This document shows, one piece after another, positions 14,680 through 22,435 of a stretch of 30,471 nucleotides of DNA. The position numbers were made by a program, and so were the translations under genes. This stretch comes from Oxalobacteraceae bacterium UBA6018 (GTDB taxonomy: Bacteria > Pseudomonadota > Gammaproteobacteria > Burkholderiales > Burkholderiaceae_D). The stretch covers positions 1 to 30,471 of the forward strand of contig DIZW01000105.1 of the NCBI GenBank assembly GCA_002428015.1. The letters are read 5' to 3'. The notes below the pieces were generated by a model. The model was not told the origin of the DNA. It saw only the letters and a list, made by a program, of their open reading frames with translations, and did no database searches. Position 1 is the stretch's first letter. Each line of letters opens with the position of its first letter.

Positions 14680-16737
14680 TCAGCGGGCTGCGGCCGTGCT
14701 CCACACGAGGCGCACGCCGTCGCTGGCGTCGGGGACGGCGCCGGGGCTGTCGGCGCGCGCCACGCCCGTGGTCGGATCGATGCGCAGGAAGCGGTTGGTG
14801 GCGAGCGACATCAGTTGCAGCTCACCGTCCGGCGTCTCGATCCACTGGAACGATTGCGCCGCGCCCGGCGCCGTGGCGCGCAGGTCCACCGTGCCGTCGG
14901 CGTCCACGCTGAGCCAGCGCCCGTCCGCGCCCAGCGCGACGCGTCCAAGACCCATGTCTCGCACGGCAAAGTCGGTCGGCGCGCCGCGGCCCACGGCGGC
15001 CCCGGCCGCGTGCAGGCCGTCGTCGCGGCGGAACGAGGTGAACTGCACCTTGCGGGCGTAGGGAATCGGCCGCTTCAGCCCGCGCGGATAGGCTTGGGCG
15101 ATGTCGACCGCGTCCACGTCGAGCCAGCCGCCTTCGCGTCCCGCCGTGTTGTAGCCGAACAGGCTGAAGCGCACGCCCTGGAACGTGACCGTCTGGTACA
15201 CCATCGTGAACGGCTCGCCGAGCGGCTTGAAATGGCTGCCGTCGAGCGAGTACGAAAAGCGCGCCTGCTCGGTGAGGAAATCGCAGTCGGCGCGCAGCCA
15301 CAGGCGCCGGTCGTTCGCCGGCAGGGCGAGCGCCAGGTGCACAGTGCTGCCGCGGGCCTTGTCGACCAGCGCCAGTTGCAGGCCGTCCCGGCTGCGCTCG
15401 ACTCCGAGCGTCGCGTACGGCAAGTTCAACAGCCCGAGGCCGGCCACGTCGCCGGGCTGCAGGCCGGCCAGATCCAGCGCCACCGTGGCCGTCGATTGCG
15501 GACCGATGGCGCGCTGCGTGAGCGTGTTGCGCGCGTCCCAGAACGAGGTGGCCGGCAGCGTGTGCAGGCGCAGGTGGCCGGGCCGTTCGGCCAGCGACCA
15601 TTTGCCGTCCACCGGCACGTGGTTCCATTGCCAGATCGGCTTCAGGGTGCTGCCCGAAAAATCGTCGCTGCGTTCGAACGGCACCCGCACCGGCTGCGGC
15701 GCGGCCGTCTTCGGCTTGACCCAGGTGCGCGGCGTGCGCTTGAGGTTGCCGGGCAGGCCGAAGTAAGGCCAGCCGTCCTGCCACGTGATGGGCGACAGCG
15801 CCAGCAGCCGGCCGACGGAATTCGCATCCATCATCGAGAAGCCCCACCATTCGCCGGCATCGGTCAGCACGATGCCGCCCTGGTGCATCGTCTCACGGTG
15901 CTTGGCCGTCGGATTGGGATCATGGATCTCGGGGTGGTTGCGGTCGCCGCCGAAGTGGTGCGCCATGACCCCGCCGAAATCCTCGTCGCTGCTGATCGAC
16001 TGGTTGACTTCGTAGGGGCCGTCGATGCGGTCGGCGCGCGCGGCCGGCATGCGGAAGCCCCCCATGTAGTTGGCGCTCAGGATGTAGTACTTGCCCTTGA
16101 TCTTGTAGAAGTGGGCGCCCTCGCCCATGCCCGCGTCCTTCGCGAACAGGATTTTTTCCGTCCCGGGCACGATGTCGGTCAGGTCGTCGGTCAACTGCCC
16201 AAGGTGCATAGTCTGGTGATCCCATACGACCCAGGCACGGCCGTCGTCGTCGAACAGCACCGACAGGTCGTGCAGGCCGCGCTTCATTTCGCGGTGCGTC
16301 CACGGGCCGCGCGGGTCGGTGGCCGAATAGATCTGCGTGGCGCGGCCGTTGACGTTGCTGAATATGTAGAAGGTGCCGTTCCTGTAGCGCAGGCTAGGCG
16401 CCCAGATGCCCTGGCCGTAGATGTCCTTGCCGTCCTCCAGCCGGTAGGCCGGACCGTAGTCGAGGCGATCCGCCGCGTACGACAGGAATTCCCAGTTCAC
16501 GAGGTCTTTCGAACGCAGCACCGGCAGGCCGGGCATCGTGTGCATGCTCGTGCCGGTCAGGTAGAACCAGTCGCCGACGTGGATCAGGTCCGGGTCCGAG
16601 AACTCGTCGTAGAAGATCGGGTTGGTGTAGGTGCCGTTGCCATTGTCGGGCGTCCAGGTGGCCGGCGCCGCTGGCGCGGCGTGCACGCCGGTGAGCACTG
16701 CCAGCGCCAGCAAGGCGCCCAGGGTAGTAATGCGCAT
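14680..16737 (-). CDS. GH43 beta-xylosidase/alpha-L-arabinofuranosidase, secreted
   Basis: A 685-residue protein with a signal peptide (residues 1-20). The five-bladed GH43 propeller shows YTNPIFYDEFSDPDLIHVGD (catalytic base Asp48), HDLSVLFDDDG (Asp157) and MGEGAHFYKIKGKYYILSA (acid Glu206). Residues from about 355 (RSDDFSGSTLKPIWQWNHVP) form the beta-sandwich common at the C-terminus of beta-xylosidases, and a further beta-rich tail follows. The family removes xylose or arabinose from hemicellulose; the exact specificity is not readable. GGAG is five bases before the ATG at 16737. A strong terminator ends only 35 bases upstream, so expression must depend on read-through or partial termination. 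Confidence 0.92.
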   Translation of the reverse strand: MRITTLGALLALAVLTGVHAAPAAPATWTPDNGNGTYTNPIFYDEFSDPDLIHVGDWFYLTGTSMHTMPGLPVLRSKDLVNWEFLSYAADRLDYGPAYRLEDGKDIYGQGIWAPSLRYRNGTFYIFSNVNGRATQIYSATDPRGPWTHREMKRGLHDLSVLFDDDGRAWVVWDHQTMHLGQLTDDLTDIVPGTEKILFAKDAGMGEGAHFYKIKGKYYILSANYMGGFRMPAARADRIDGPYEVNQSISSDEDFGGVMAHHFGGDRNHPEIHDPNPTAKHRETMHQGGIVLTDAGEWWGFSMMDANSVGRLLALSPITWQDGWPYFGLPGNLKRTPRTWVKPKTAAPQPVRVPFERSDDFSGSTLKPIWQWNHVPVDGKWSLAERPGHLRLHTLPATSFWDARNTLTQRAIGPQSTATVALDLAGLQPGDVAGLGLLNLPYATLGVERSRDGLQLALVDKARGSTVHLALALPANDRRLWLRADCDFLTEQARFSYSLDGSHFKPLGEPFTMVYQTVTFQGVRFSLFGYNTAGREGGWLDVDAVDIAQAYPRGLKRPIPYARKVQFTSFRRDDGLHAAGAAVGRGAPTDFAVRDMGLGRVALGADGRWLSVDADGTVDLRATAPGAAQSFQWIETPDGELQLMSLATNRFLRIDPTTGVARADSPGAVPDASDGVRLVWSTAAAR

Positions 16738-16772
16738 GTTTTCTCCGTCGTTCGGGTGCGCCCATGCCGGGC

Positions 16773-16802
16773 AAAAAAAAGGGGGGCAGCCAGAGCTGCC
16801 CC
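16773..16802 (-). terminator. Intrinsic terminator after the PEP-CTERM gene
   Basis: On the minus strand a perfect GGGGCAGC/GCTGCCCC hairpin with a 4-base loop is followed by CC and eight T residues. It lies about 70 bases after the PEP-CTERM stop and 35 bases before the GH43 start, so it sits inside the apparent operon. A relative is found at 11099-11126. Confidence 0.88.
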
Positions 16803-16870
16803 TTCAAAATCACTGCTGAAAACGCAATGAGGAGAGCAAGAATGTGTGAAATCCAGGACTGACGCGATCT

Positions 16871-17443
16871 TTACCGCGCAGACCTGCGCCGCCCCAACAG
16901 CGCCAGCAGGCCGGTCCCCACCATCAGCAGGGTGCCCGGCTCGGGCACATTGGCGGCGGTGGTGGTGAAGTCGTCCATCACATACCAGCCGCTGTCGCTG
17001 GCGATGGTCAACAGCGACACGTTGCTAAAGCCGGCGGTCAGCCACTGGTAATCGTCGCCGATCGCGATATTGCCGGTGCTGCCGATGAGGTGGTTGAGGG
17101 CATCGTAGGCGCTGATGTTGATCCAACTGGCCTTGGCGGCGGCGCCTGCCGGCGTGGCGAACCAGGCGCCGGCGAAGTTGAAGCCGGTCGCGCTGCTGAC
17201 ACTCAACAGGTCGTCGCCGTAATTGCCGGCGAACTTCGCACCGGAATGGGCGCCGTTGGCGTAGCCGTCGATGCTGGTGTCGCCGGCGAACCAGTCGGAG
17301 CTCCAGTTCAGGCCGGCGTACGGGTTGAGATCGCTCAAGCTTGCGAAGTCGCCGTCGGTGGCCACGTCCTCGAAACCGATCGGAGCGGCTTGGGCGGCGC
17401 CTGCCAGCACCAGGCTGGCGATGAATGTAAGAATTTTTTTCAT
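16871..17443 (-). CDS. PEP-CTERM sorting-domain protein, exported
   Basis: A 190-residue protein. It has a signal peptide (MKKILTFIASLVLAGAAQA), a beta-rich middle with many Gly, Ser and aromatic residues, and a classic PEP-CTERM tail (VPEP, a hydrophobic helix, then RRRSAR). Such tails are processed by exosortase, and the proteins are thought to be displayed at or released from the surface. AGGAAC lies five bases before the start. It follows the GH74 stop by only 28 bases, so the two are almost certainly co-transcribed. This suggests a surface role in handling the same glycan. No enzymatic motif is visible in the middle, and the function is unknown. Confidence 0.88.
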   Translation of the reverse strand: MKKILTFIASLVLAGAAQAAPIGFEDVATDGDFASLSDLNPYAGLNWSSDWFAGDTSIDGYANGAHSGAKFAGNYGDDLLSVSSATGFNFAGAWFATPAGAAAKASWINISAYDALNHLIGSTGNIAIGDDYQWLTAGFSNVSLLTIASDSGWYVMDDFTTTAANVPEPGTLLMVGTGLLALLGRRRSAR

Positions 17444-17471
17444 GATAGTTCCTAATGAATTGAGAGCGTGC

Positions 17472-19982
17472 TTACTTGCAGATGTCGCCGCTGACCACCG
17501 GTGGCGCCAATGGATTTTGCGTCGACTGGCCGAAGAAAAAGCCGGCCGAGGCGGTTTGGCCCGGACCGATGTTGGCGTTCCAGCCGCCGTCGCTCAACGT
17601 GTAGGTCGGCGCGGCACCGGTGATGACGCCGTTGTAGACAGTCGTACCCACCGTCGAGTCGTCGGCGTAGGTCCAGTGCACCGTCCAGCCGTTGATGGTA
17701 GACGCGCTCGTGTTGGTGATGCGCACTTCGGCAAAGCCGCCGCCCCACCAGGTGTTGTCCACGACGTAGGTGCAGGTGGCCGGCTTCGGCGGCGCCACAT
17801 ACACTTGCGGCACCACCAGGACGTCGCCGTTCGGGTCGATCTTGCCGAAGGCGACGCCGCGCCCCATGGTGGCCATGTAGACCAAGCCGTAGGTGCTCAT
17901 GTCACCGGTCACCCAGCCACCCTCCGAGCCATATTGGTGGGCATCGTCGTTGAGCCGGACCCAGCTGGCGCCCTGGTCGGTCGAGCGCATCAGGCCGCGC
18001 GTGGCGCCCACCGCTCCCCACATGTACAGGGTCGGATAGGTGGCATCCGGCGCTTCCTTGCCCAGGCCCACACTCGAGCAGGAGGCGATCCCGCCCACAG
18101 GGGTGAAGGTCGCGCCCGAATCGATCGAATGGTTCAGGCCCTTCGCTCCCAGGCAGGCCCACAGCTCGCCCTCGCGGCCAGGCATGGCGCGCAGGTAGGT
18201 GGAGCCGCCGCTGGAGAGCTGGGTCTTGAGGCTGAACGAGACGCCGCCGTCGGTACTGGTCAGCAGCTTGCCGCTGACGGGGTCGTAGACGTAGAACTTG
18301 TTCGGGTTCACCGGGTCGGCCACCGGACGCGCATTCTTCACGTCCAGGCCGGTCACGGGCGTCCAGTTGGTGCCGAAGTCGGTCGAGCGGTAAGTGGTGG
18401 TCGAATTATCCGGGGTGTGCAGCAGCACGAAGCCGTCTTCCGACAGGGCCAGGTTGCCTCCCCAACCATTCATGGTCGCCGCCTTCGTCCAGCTTGTCCC
18501 GGTGTCGGTCGAGGTGTAGATGGCACTACCCACCCGCGCCATCACATGCTGGGCCCCGGGGGCAATCGCCAGGCCGGTCGTGGTGCCCATCTTCGGGCTG
18601 TGTTGCACGCCGTACTGGTCCGGCACGGTGTTGATGAAGCCGTCAACGTCGCCGAAGACCGTCACCAGCGTCCCGTTCTGGAGGGTTTCGCCGGTATACA
18701 TGCCGGTCTCTTCCATCCCGCGCTGCTCGAACTTCCAGGTGGTCTTGGTCGCGTCGACGTCGCTCGTCTTGAACACGCCGCCGCCGAACACTACCCACAC
18801 GCTCTTGGGATCGAAGGGGTCGAACTCGATCGAGTCGGACCAGTTGATCGACGAGGTCTTGACCCAGTCGGCGCCGTTCGAGTCGATCGTCAGGCCGTTG
18901 CCGCGTTCCACCAAGTCGGACCAGCTGCGGCCGGCGTCGAGCGAGGTGTAGAAGCGCTCGCCGTAGATGTTCCCGGTTGGCAGAAACTGCTGGGTCCAGT
19001 AGGTGTTGGAGGATGACGCCACCAGGTGCTTGGGATTGGCCGGGTCGACGCTGATGCCGCCGAAGGGGTGCGGCCTGTTGGCCGGCGATACATTGGTCCA
19101 GACCCCGCCAATGGTGTTGTACTCCCAGATCGCGCCGGCGTTCATCGGCTCGCTATCGGACTGCGCGTGCGGCCCGGCGCCGTTGGCGTAGGTCAGGTAC
19201 AGGCGTCCCTTGGGGGTGATCACCGCGCGCTGCGGCATCAGGTTGGCGGGTGCGCCCGCGACCGGGGCGAAGGTGACGCCGCCGTCCTTGCTGAGATACA
19301 GGCTCGGCCCCACCGAGCCGTAGCGCGACACGCCGACATAGATGCGCTTGGCCACGCCCTGGTTGACGCTGGCCGGATCGAGCAGCACGAAGCTGATGCC
19401 GTTGCCGTTGGGCGTCTCGGTCACATTCAGGCCATCGACATGGCTCCAGGTGGTGCCCGAATCGACGCTCTTGAACAGGCCGTTGTGGCGGGTTCCTACG
19501 AACAGCACATTGCCCGAACCTGGATCGACCTGCAGCTTTTCGCCATTCCCGCGGCCCATGCCGTTGCCGTGCGCCTTGAACTGGGCGCTCACGTCGATCA
19601 CGTCGAAATGCTGGCCGTAGTCAGTCGAGCGCAGGATGGCGGTCTTGCCGTTGTTTAAGTACTCGGTACCGGCCAGCATGTAGACGTTGGCCGCGTTTTT
19701 CGGATCGATGGCCAGCGATTCCACGCCCATCAGGCCGTTGTTGCTTTGGCTCAGCCAGTCGGTCAGCGGAATCCAGCGCTCGTTATTGGCATCCCAGCGG
19801 TAGGCGCCGCCCACGTCGGTGCGCGCGAACACCACGCCGCGCTCGCTCTTGCTGGTCACGATGCCGCTGACGAAGCCGCCGCCGCCCATGGCAACGGTAT
19901 CCCAGTGATAATTCTCAGCCATGGCGCCGAACGACACCAGCAAGCCCGCCGCCAAGCAGGCCGTCATTTTCTTCAATTGCAT
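17472..19982 (-). CDS. GH74 xyloglucanase with C-terminal CBM2
   Basis: An 836-residue protein with a signal peptide ending near MAENYHW. The repeated BNR-like blades (for example LRSTDYGQHF, RSTDFGTNWTPVTG, RSTDQGASWVRL) and the N-terminal VFARTDVGGAYRWD motif (catalytic Asp56) identify the double seven-bladed propeller of GH74. This family cuts the beta-1,4-glucan backbone of xyloglucan. The last 100 residues (CTYVVDNTWWGGGFAEVRIT to PVVSGDIC) form a CBM2 with conserved Trp residues and terminal cysteines, which binds cellulose or xylan. The ATG at 19982 is chosen because AAGGGAG lies six bases upstream; an earlier ATG overlaps that site. The neighbouring PEP-CTERM gene follows closely. Confidence 0.94.
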   Translation of the reverse strand: MQLKKMTACLAAGLLVSFGAMAENYHWDTVAMGGGGFVSGIVTSKSERGVVFARTDVGGAYRWDANNERWIPLTDWLSQSNNGLMGVESLAIDPKNAANVYMLAGTEYLNNGKTAILRSTDYGQHFDVIDVSAQFKAHGNGMGRGNGEKLQVDPGSGNVLFVGTRHNGLFKSVDSGTTWSHVDGLNVTETPNGNGISFVLLDPASVNQGVAKRIYVGVSRYGSVGPSLYLSKDGGVTFAPVAGAPANLMPQRAVITPKGRLYLTYANGAGPHAQSDSEPMNAGAIWEYNTIGGVWTNVSPANRPHPFGGISVDPANPKHLVASSSNTYWTQQFLPTGNIYGERFYTSLDAGRSWSDLVERGNGLTIDSNGADWVKTSSINWSDSIEFDPFDPKSVWVVFGGGVFKTSDVDATKTTWKFEQRGMEETGMYTGETLQNGTLVTVFGDVDGFINTVPDQYGVQHSPKMGTTTGLAIAPGAQHVMARVGSAIYTSTDTGTSWTKAATMNGWGGNLALSEDGFVLLHTPDNSTTTYRSTDFGTNWTPVTGLDVKNARPVADPVNPNKFYVYDPVSGKLLTSTDGGVSFSLKTQLSSGGSTYLRAMPGREGELWACLGAKGLNHSIDSGATFTPVGGIASCSSVGLGKEAPDATYPTLYMWGAVGATRGLMRSTDQGASWVRLNDDAHQYGSEGGWVTGDMSTYGLVYMATMGRGVAFGKIDPNGDVLVVPQVYVAPPKPATCTYVVDNTWWGGGFAEVRITNTSASTINGWTVHWTYADDSTVGTTVYNGVITGAAPTYTLSDGGWNANIGPGQTASAGFFFGQSTQNPLAPPVVSGDICK

Positions 19983-20045
19983 AAACATCTCCCTTGGTTT
20001 TATTGTCAAACTCACAAGCTACCACCATAGACGGCGCACAAGCCC

Positions 20046-20059
20046 AAATCGATTTCACG
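20046..20059 (-). promoter_or_regulatory. Possible operator upstream of GH74
   Basis: Read on the minus strand, TGAAATCGATTT contains the 10-bp palindrome AAATCGATTT, 64 to 77 bases before the GH74 start. It differs by one base over 12 from the palindrome TGAAATTGATTTCA ahead of the lipoprotein gene (27176-27189). Two related palindromes ahead of two genes of one locus make a regulator site plausible. Confidence 0.35.
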
Positions 20060-20062
20060 ACT

Positions 20063-20329
20063 CCGCGCCGGCCGCGTTAAGGCGAACACGCTTCACAGCG
20101 GAACCGTCCCCTTTGTTTTGCGTCTGCGACCGGATGCGGTAGTGGAACCTGGCCAGCGTCTAAAGCATAAGGGTGTCCATCGTCGCAACGATATCGCCGG
20201 CAAGCGAATTTCTTGCAATCCGCAGAAATTGCAAGCAATGTTAGAATTAGTGATAATTCACCGTGGCAGTTGGCGCAAGGTCGCGCAAGCGGGCCGGAAG
20301 AAAAGGCTGCCATGCCACGCTCCAATCAG
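20063..20329. repeat. Cys-rich ORF repeat unit, copy B
   Basis: About 267 bp shared with 11193-11463 (A) and 28713-28973 (C). The most constant stretch on the plus strand covers AACGATATCGC and then CGCAGAAATTGCAAGCAATG. Copies A and C are closer to each other than to B. The unit runs from CGCGCCGGCCGCGTTAAG to the GH97 stop codon and encloses the intact small ORF. Confidence 0.8.
20077..20313 (-). CDS. Intact small Cys-rich protein, function unknown
   Basis: A 78-residue ORF (MAAFSSGPLARPCANCHGEL to RFRCEACSP). Cysteines are arranged as C-x2-C-H, then C-x4-C-x3-C-D-D-G-H, then C-x2-C at the end, a spacing compatible with metal binding such as a zinc ribbon. GGAG lies seven bases before the ATG, and the start is only 12 bases after the GH97 stop, so translation from the GH97 transcript is plausible. 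Two homologous copies (11193-11463, 28713-28973) are disrupted by a stop and a frameshift, and only this one is open throughout. No known family is recognised. A conserved non-coding repeat that happens to be open is the alternative. Confidence 0.5.
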   Translation of the reverse strand: MAAFSSGPLARPCANCHGELSLILTLLAISADCKKFACRRYRCDDGHPYALDAGQVPLPHPVADAKQRGRFRCEACSP

Positions 20330-22257
20330 TTCAAGCGTTCCAGGATCGCGGCGGCGCCGCCCGCCGAAGCGAGGCGCAATGAGAGCACGTCGCCGGCCGT
20401 CACCTCGCGTTCCACGCGCCGCACCTCGTTGGGCGTGTCGCCATCCTCCCACACCGTGGCCCGGTAGCGCCCGGCGGGCAGGAAGCGCAGCGCGACGCGC
20501 TCGGTGCGGCTGCCCTCGTCCGCCGTCATCGCGCCGAGGTACCAGGTGCCGCCCTGGCGCCGCGCCAGCACGATGTCGCGTCCCGGTTCGCCCGACACAA
20601 AGCGCGTCTCGTCCCAGGCCGTCGGCACGCGCCGGATGAAATCGAATCCGGCGGCGTCGCGGTAGGCGTCCGGGTCGTCCGACACCATCTGCAGCGGGCT
20701 GTCGTAGACCACGTACATGGCCAGCGCCTGGCCGCGCGTGGTCTGGGTCTGGGGCAGTACTGCGCGCACGGCGAAGGTCTCAGGGGTGGCGTTGTGAAAG
20801 CCGCCTGGCGTGTAGTCCATCGGACCGGCCAGCATGCGCGTGTAGGGCAGCATCAGGTTGTGGCGCGGCGTGACGTTCTTGTTCATCTTGTTCCACTCCG
20901 CGCCCAACACGCCTTCCTGGGTGATGAAGTTCGGGTAGGTGCGCTGCAAGCCATCCGGAATGTAGGCGCTGTGCAGGTCCAGCAGCAAGTGACGACTTGC
21001 GGTGGCGGCCGCGATACGCCGGTAGAACTCGACCATCTCCTGGTCGTCGCGGTTCATGAAATCGACCTTGATTCCTTTCACGCCCCAGCGCGCGTAGGTG
21101 TCGAGCACCTCGTCCATGCGCGGCGCCACATGCTCCCAATGGGCCCACAGCAGCAGGCCCACGCCCTTGGCCGCCGCGTAGCGCACCAGCGCCGGGATGT
21201 CGATCCCGTCCGCGGCGCGGGTAATGTCGGTGCCCGGCAACGCAATCCAGCAATCGGGGCCGGAGCCCGCGGCCCAGCCCGCGTCGATCAGGTAGTACGG
21301 CAATCCGGCGGCGGCGGCGAAATCGATGAAACGCCGGTAGCTGTCCATGCTTGGTTTCATGCCGGCCAGCGGGCCCGACCACCAGTCCCACGCCGCCTTG
21401 CTCGGCCGCACCCAGCTGAAGTCGCCCGCTGGCGCAGGATTCAGGTTGCCAATCAACTGAGAGCCAATCAGGTCGCCGACGCGATCGCCCAGCATGACCG
21501 CACGCCAGGCCGTCGTCAGCCCGGCCCGCGAGACGAACGCCGGGCCGGCCCGGTTCGGCACCGCCGACAGCCGGACCCGCAAGGCGCCACCCTCGCGCCA
21601 CAGCGACGCTCCGGCGTATCCAGTCAGATTGGCCTGGGTGATGGCGTACGACGTGTCCCCGGACGGCGCGCTGCACACCAGCGGCACGTCGTAAGCACGG
21701 CCTTCGCGCAGTTGCGACAGCTTCATGCGTTCGAACGGCACCTCGTGCGCCCCCTCGGCGACCGACACCAGGCATTCAGGATCGCCCGCCGGCACGAACG
21801 CGGTGCGTTCGCCGCGCAGGCGCACCGGATCAGGGCTGTCGATGCGGTAACGGAAGGCGACGCCATCGTCATAGGCGCGCACATCGAGAAGCAGCCGGCG
21901 GCCGCCCGCCGCGCGTTCGCGGAACACCAGCGTCGCGCCGCGATAACGGTCACGCGCCTGGGCGGCCTTGGTGGCGATCAGCGCGATGGTCCGGTCGACC
22001 TTGACATCGTCGCGCCGTTCCAGCGCCAAGGCGCCAAACTCGGGAACGCCGTCGAGCTCCAGGCCCAGCGGCGAGGGCGCGATGACGGTCTTGCCGTGGC
22101 GCGAAATCGTGAATTGGCTGGCATCCTGCGCGATCCGGATCGCGACGCGCCCGTCCGGCGACGATACCACGGCGGGCGCCGCCCAGACCGAGGCCATCGG
22201 CACCAGAACAGCCGCGACAGCGACCGACAACCAGGATAAGAATCGGAGAAAAGTCAT
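20326..22257 (-). CDS. GH97 glycosidase, probably retaining alpha-galactosidase type
   Basis: A 643-residue protein with a signal peptide (residues 1-27). The N-terminal beta-sandwich (SSPDGRVAIRI onward) and the barrel motifs LIDAGWAAG, GIKVDFMNRDDQ and ITQEGVLGAEW are those of GH97. The Asp in KVDFM (Asp399) and the Glu in TQEGV (Glu448) sit where the retaining GH97 galactosidases have their nucleophile and acid/base, whereas inverting SusB-type enzymes use Glu there. An alpha-galactosidase is therefore favoured over an alpha-glucosidase. The ATG at 22257 gives the signal peptide. It follows the TonB receptor after 178 bases containing two strong hairpins. Confidence 0.9.
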   Translation of the reverse strand: MTFLRFLSWLSVAVAAVLVPMASVWAAPAVVSSPDGRVAIRIAQDASQFTISRHGKTVIAPSPLGLELDGVPEFGALALERRDDVKVDRTIALIATKAAQARDRYRGATLVFRERAAGGRRLLLDVRAYDDGVAFRYRIDSPDPVRLRGERTAFVPAGDPECLVSVAEGAHEVPFERMKLSQLREGRAYDVPLVCSAPSGDTSYAITQANLTGYAGASLWREGGALRVRLSAVPNRAGPAFVSRAGLTTAWRAVMLGDRVGDLIGSQLIGNLNPAPAGDFSWVRPSKAAWDWWSGPLAGMKPSMDSYRRFIDFAAAAGLPYYLIDAGWAAGSGPDCWIALPGTDITRAADGIDIPALVRYAAAKGVGLLLWAHWEHVAPRMDEVLDTYARWGVKGIKVDFMNRDDQEMVEFYRRIAAATASRHLLLDLHSAYIPDGLQRTYPNFITQEGVLGAEWNKMNKNVTPRHNLMLPYTRMLAGPMDYTPGGFHNATPETFAVRAVLPQTQTTRGQALAMYVVYDSPLQMVSDDPDAYRDAAGFDFIRRVPTAWDETRFVSGEPGRDIVLARRQGGTWYLGAMTADEGSRTERVALRFLPAGRYRATVWEDGDTPNEVRRVEREVTAGDVLSLRLASAGGAAAILERLN

Positions 22258-22356
22258 TGGAGGTTTGATCTGAGGGCTCTCACATAGGCCGGCCAAGTGT
22301 TGCGCTTGCGCCGGTCCCGTGTTGTCTCGAATAGTTGCGCTACGATTGCGCGGGCA

Positions 22357-22381
22357 CGGACCACCCCATCGAGGTGGTCCG
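22357..22381 (-). other. Strong hairpin between TonB receptor and GH97 (distal)
   Basis: CGGACCACC pairs perfectly with GGTGGTCCG across a 7-base loop. No T-run follows on the minus strand, so it is not a classic terminator. It may shield the 3' end of the receptor message from exonucleases or mark partial termination. Confidence 0.6.
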
Positions 22382-22402
22382 AACGTCGCGCCGGAGGTGG
22401 GA

Positions 22403-22425
22403 GGCGGCCCGCTTCCTGGGCCGCC
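22403..22425 (-). other. Strong hairpin just after the TonB receptor stop (proximal)
   Basis: GGCGGCCC pairs perfectly with GGGCCGCC across a 7-base loop, eleven bases beyond the receptor stop codon. No T-run follows. With the hairpin at 22357-22381 it forms a tandem pair in the only long gap between receptor and GH97. Confidence 0.6.
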
Positions 22426-22435
22426 CCGCCACTCC

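Noticed and set aside
22357..22425. Hairpins after the TonB receptor as an intrinsic terminator
   Set aside because: Neither hairpin is followed by a T-run on the minus strand, so they do not meet the intrinsic terminator pattern.
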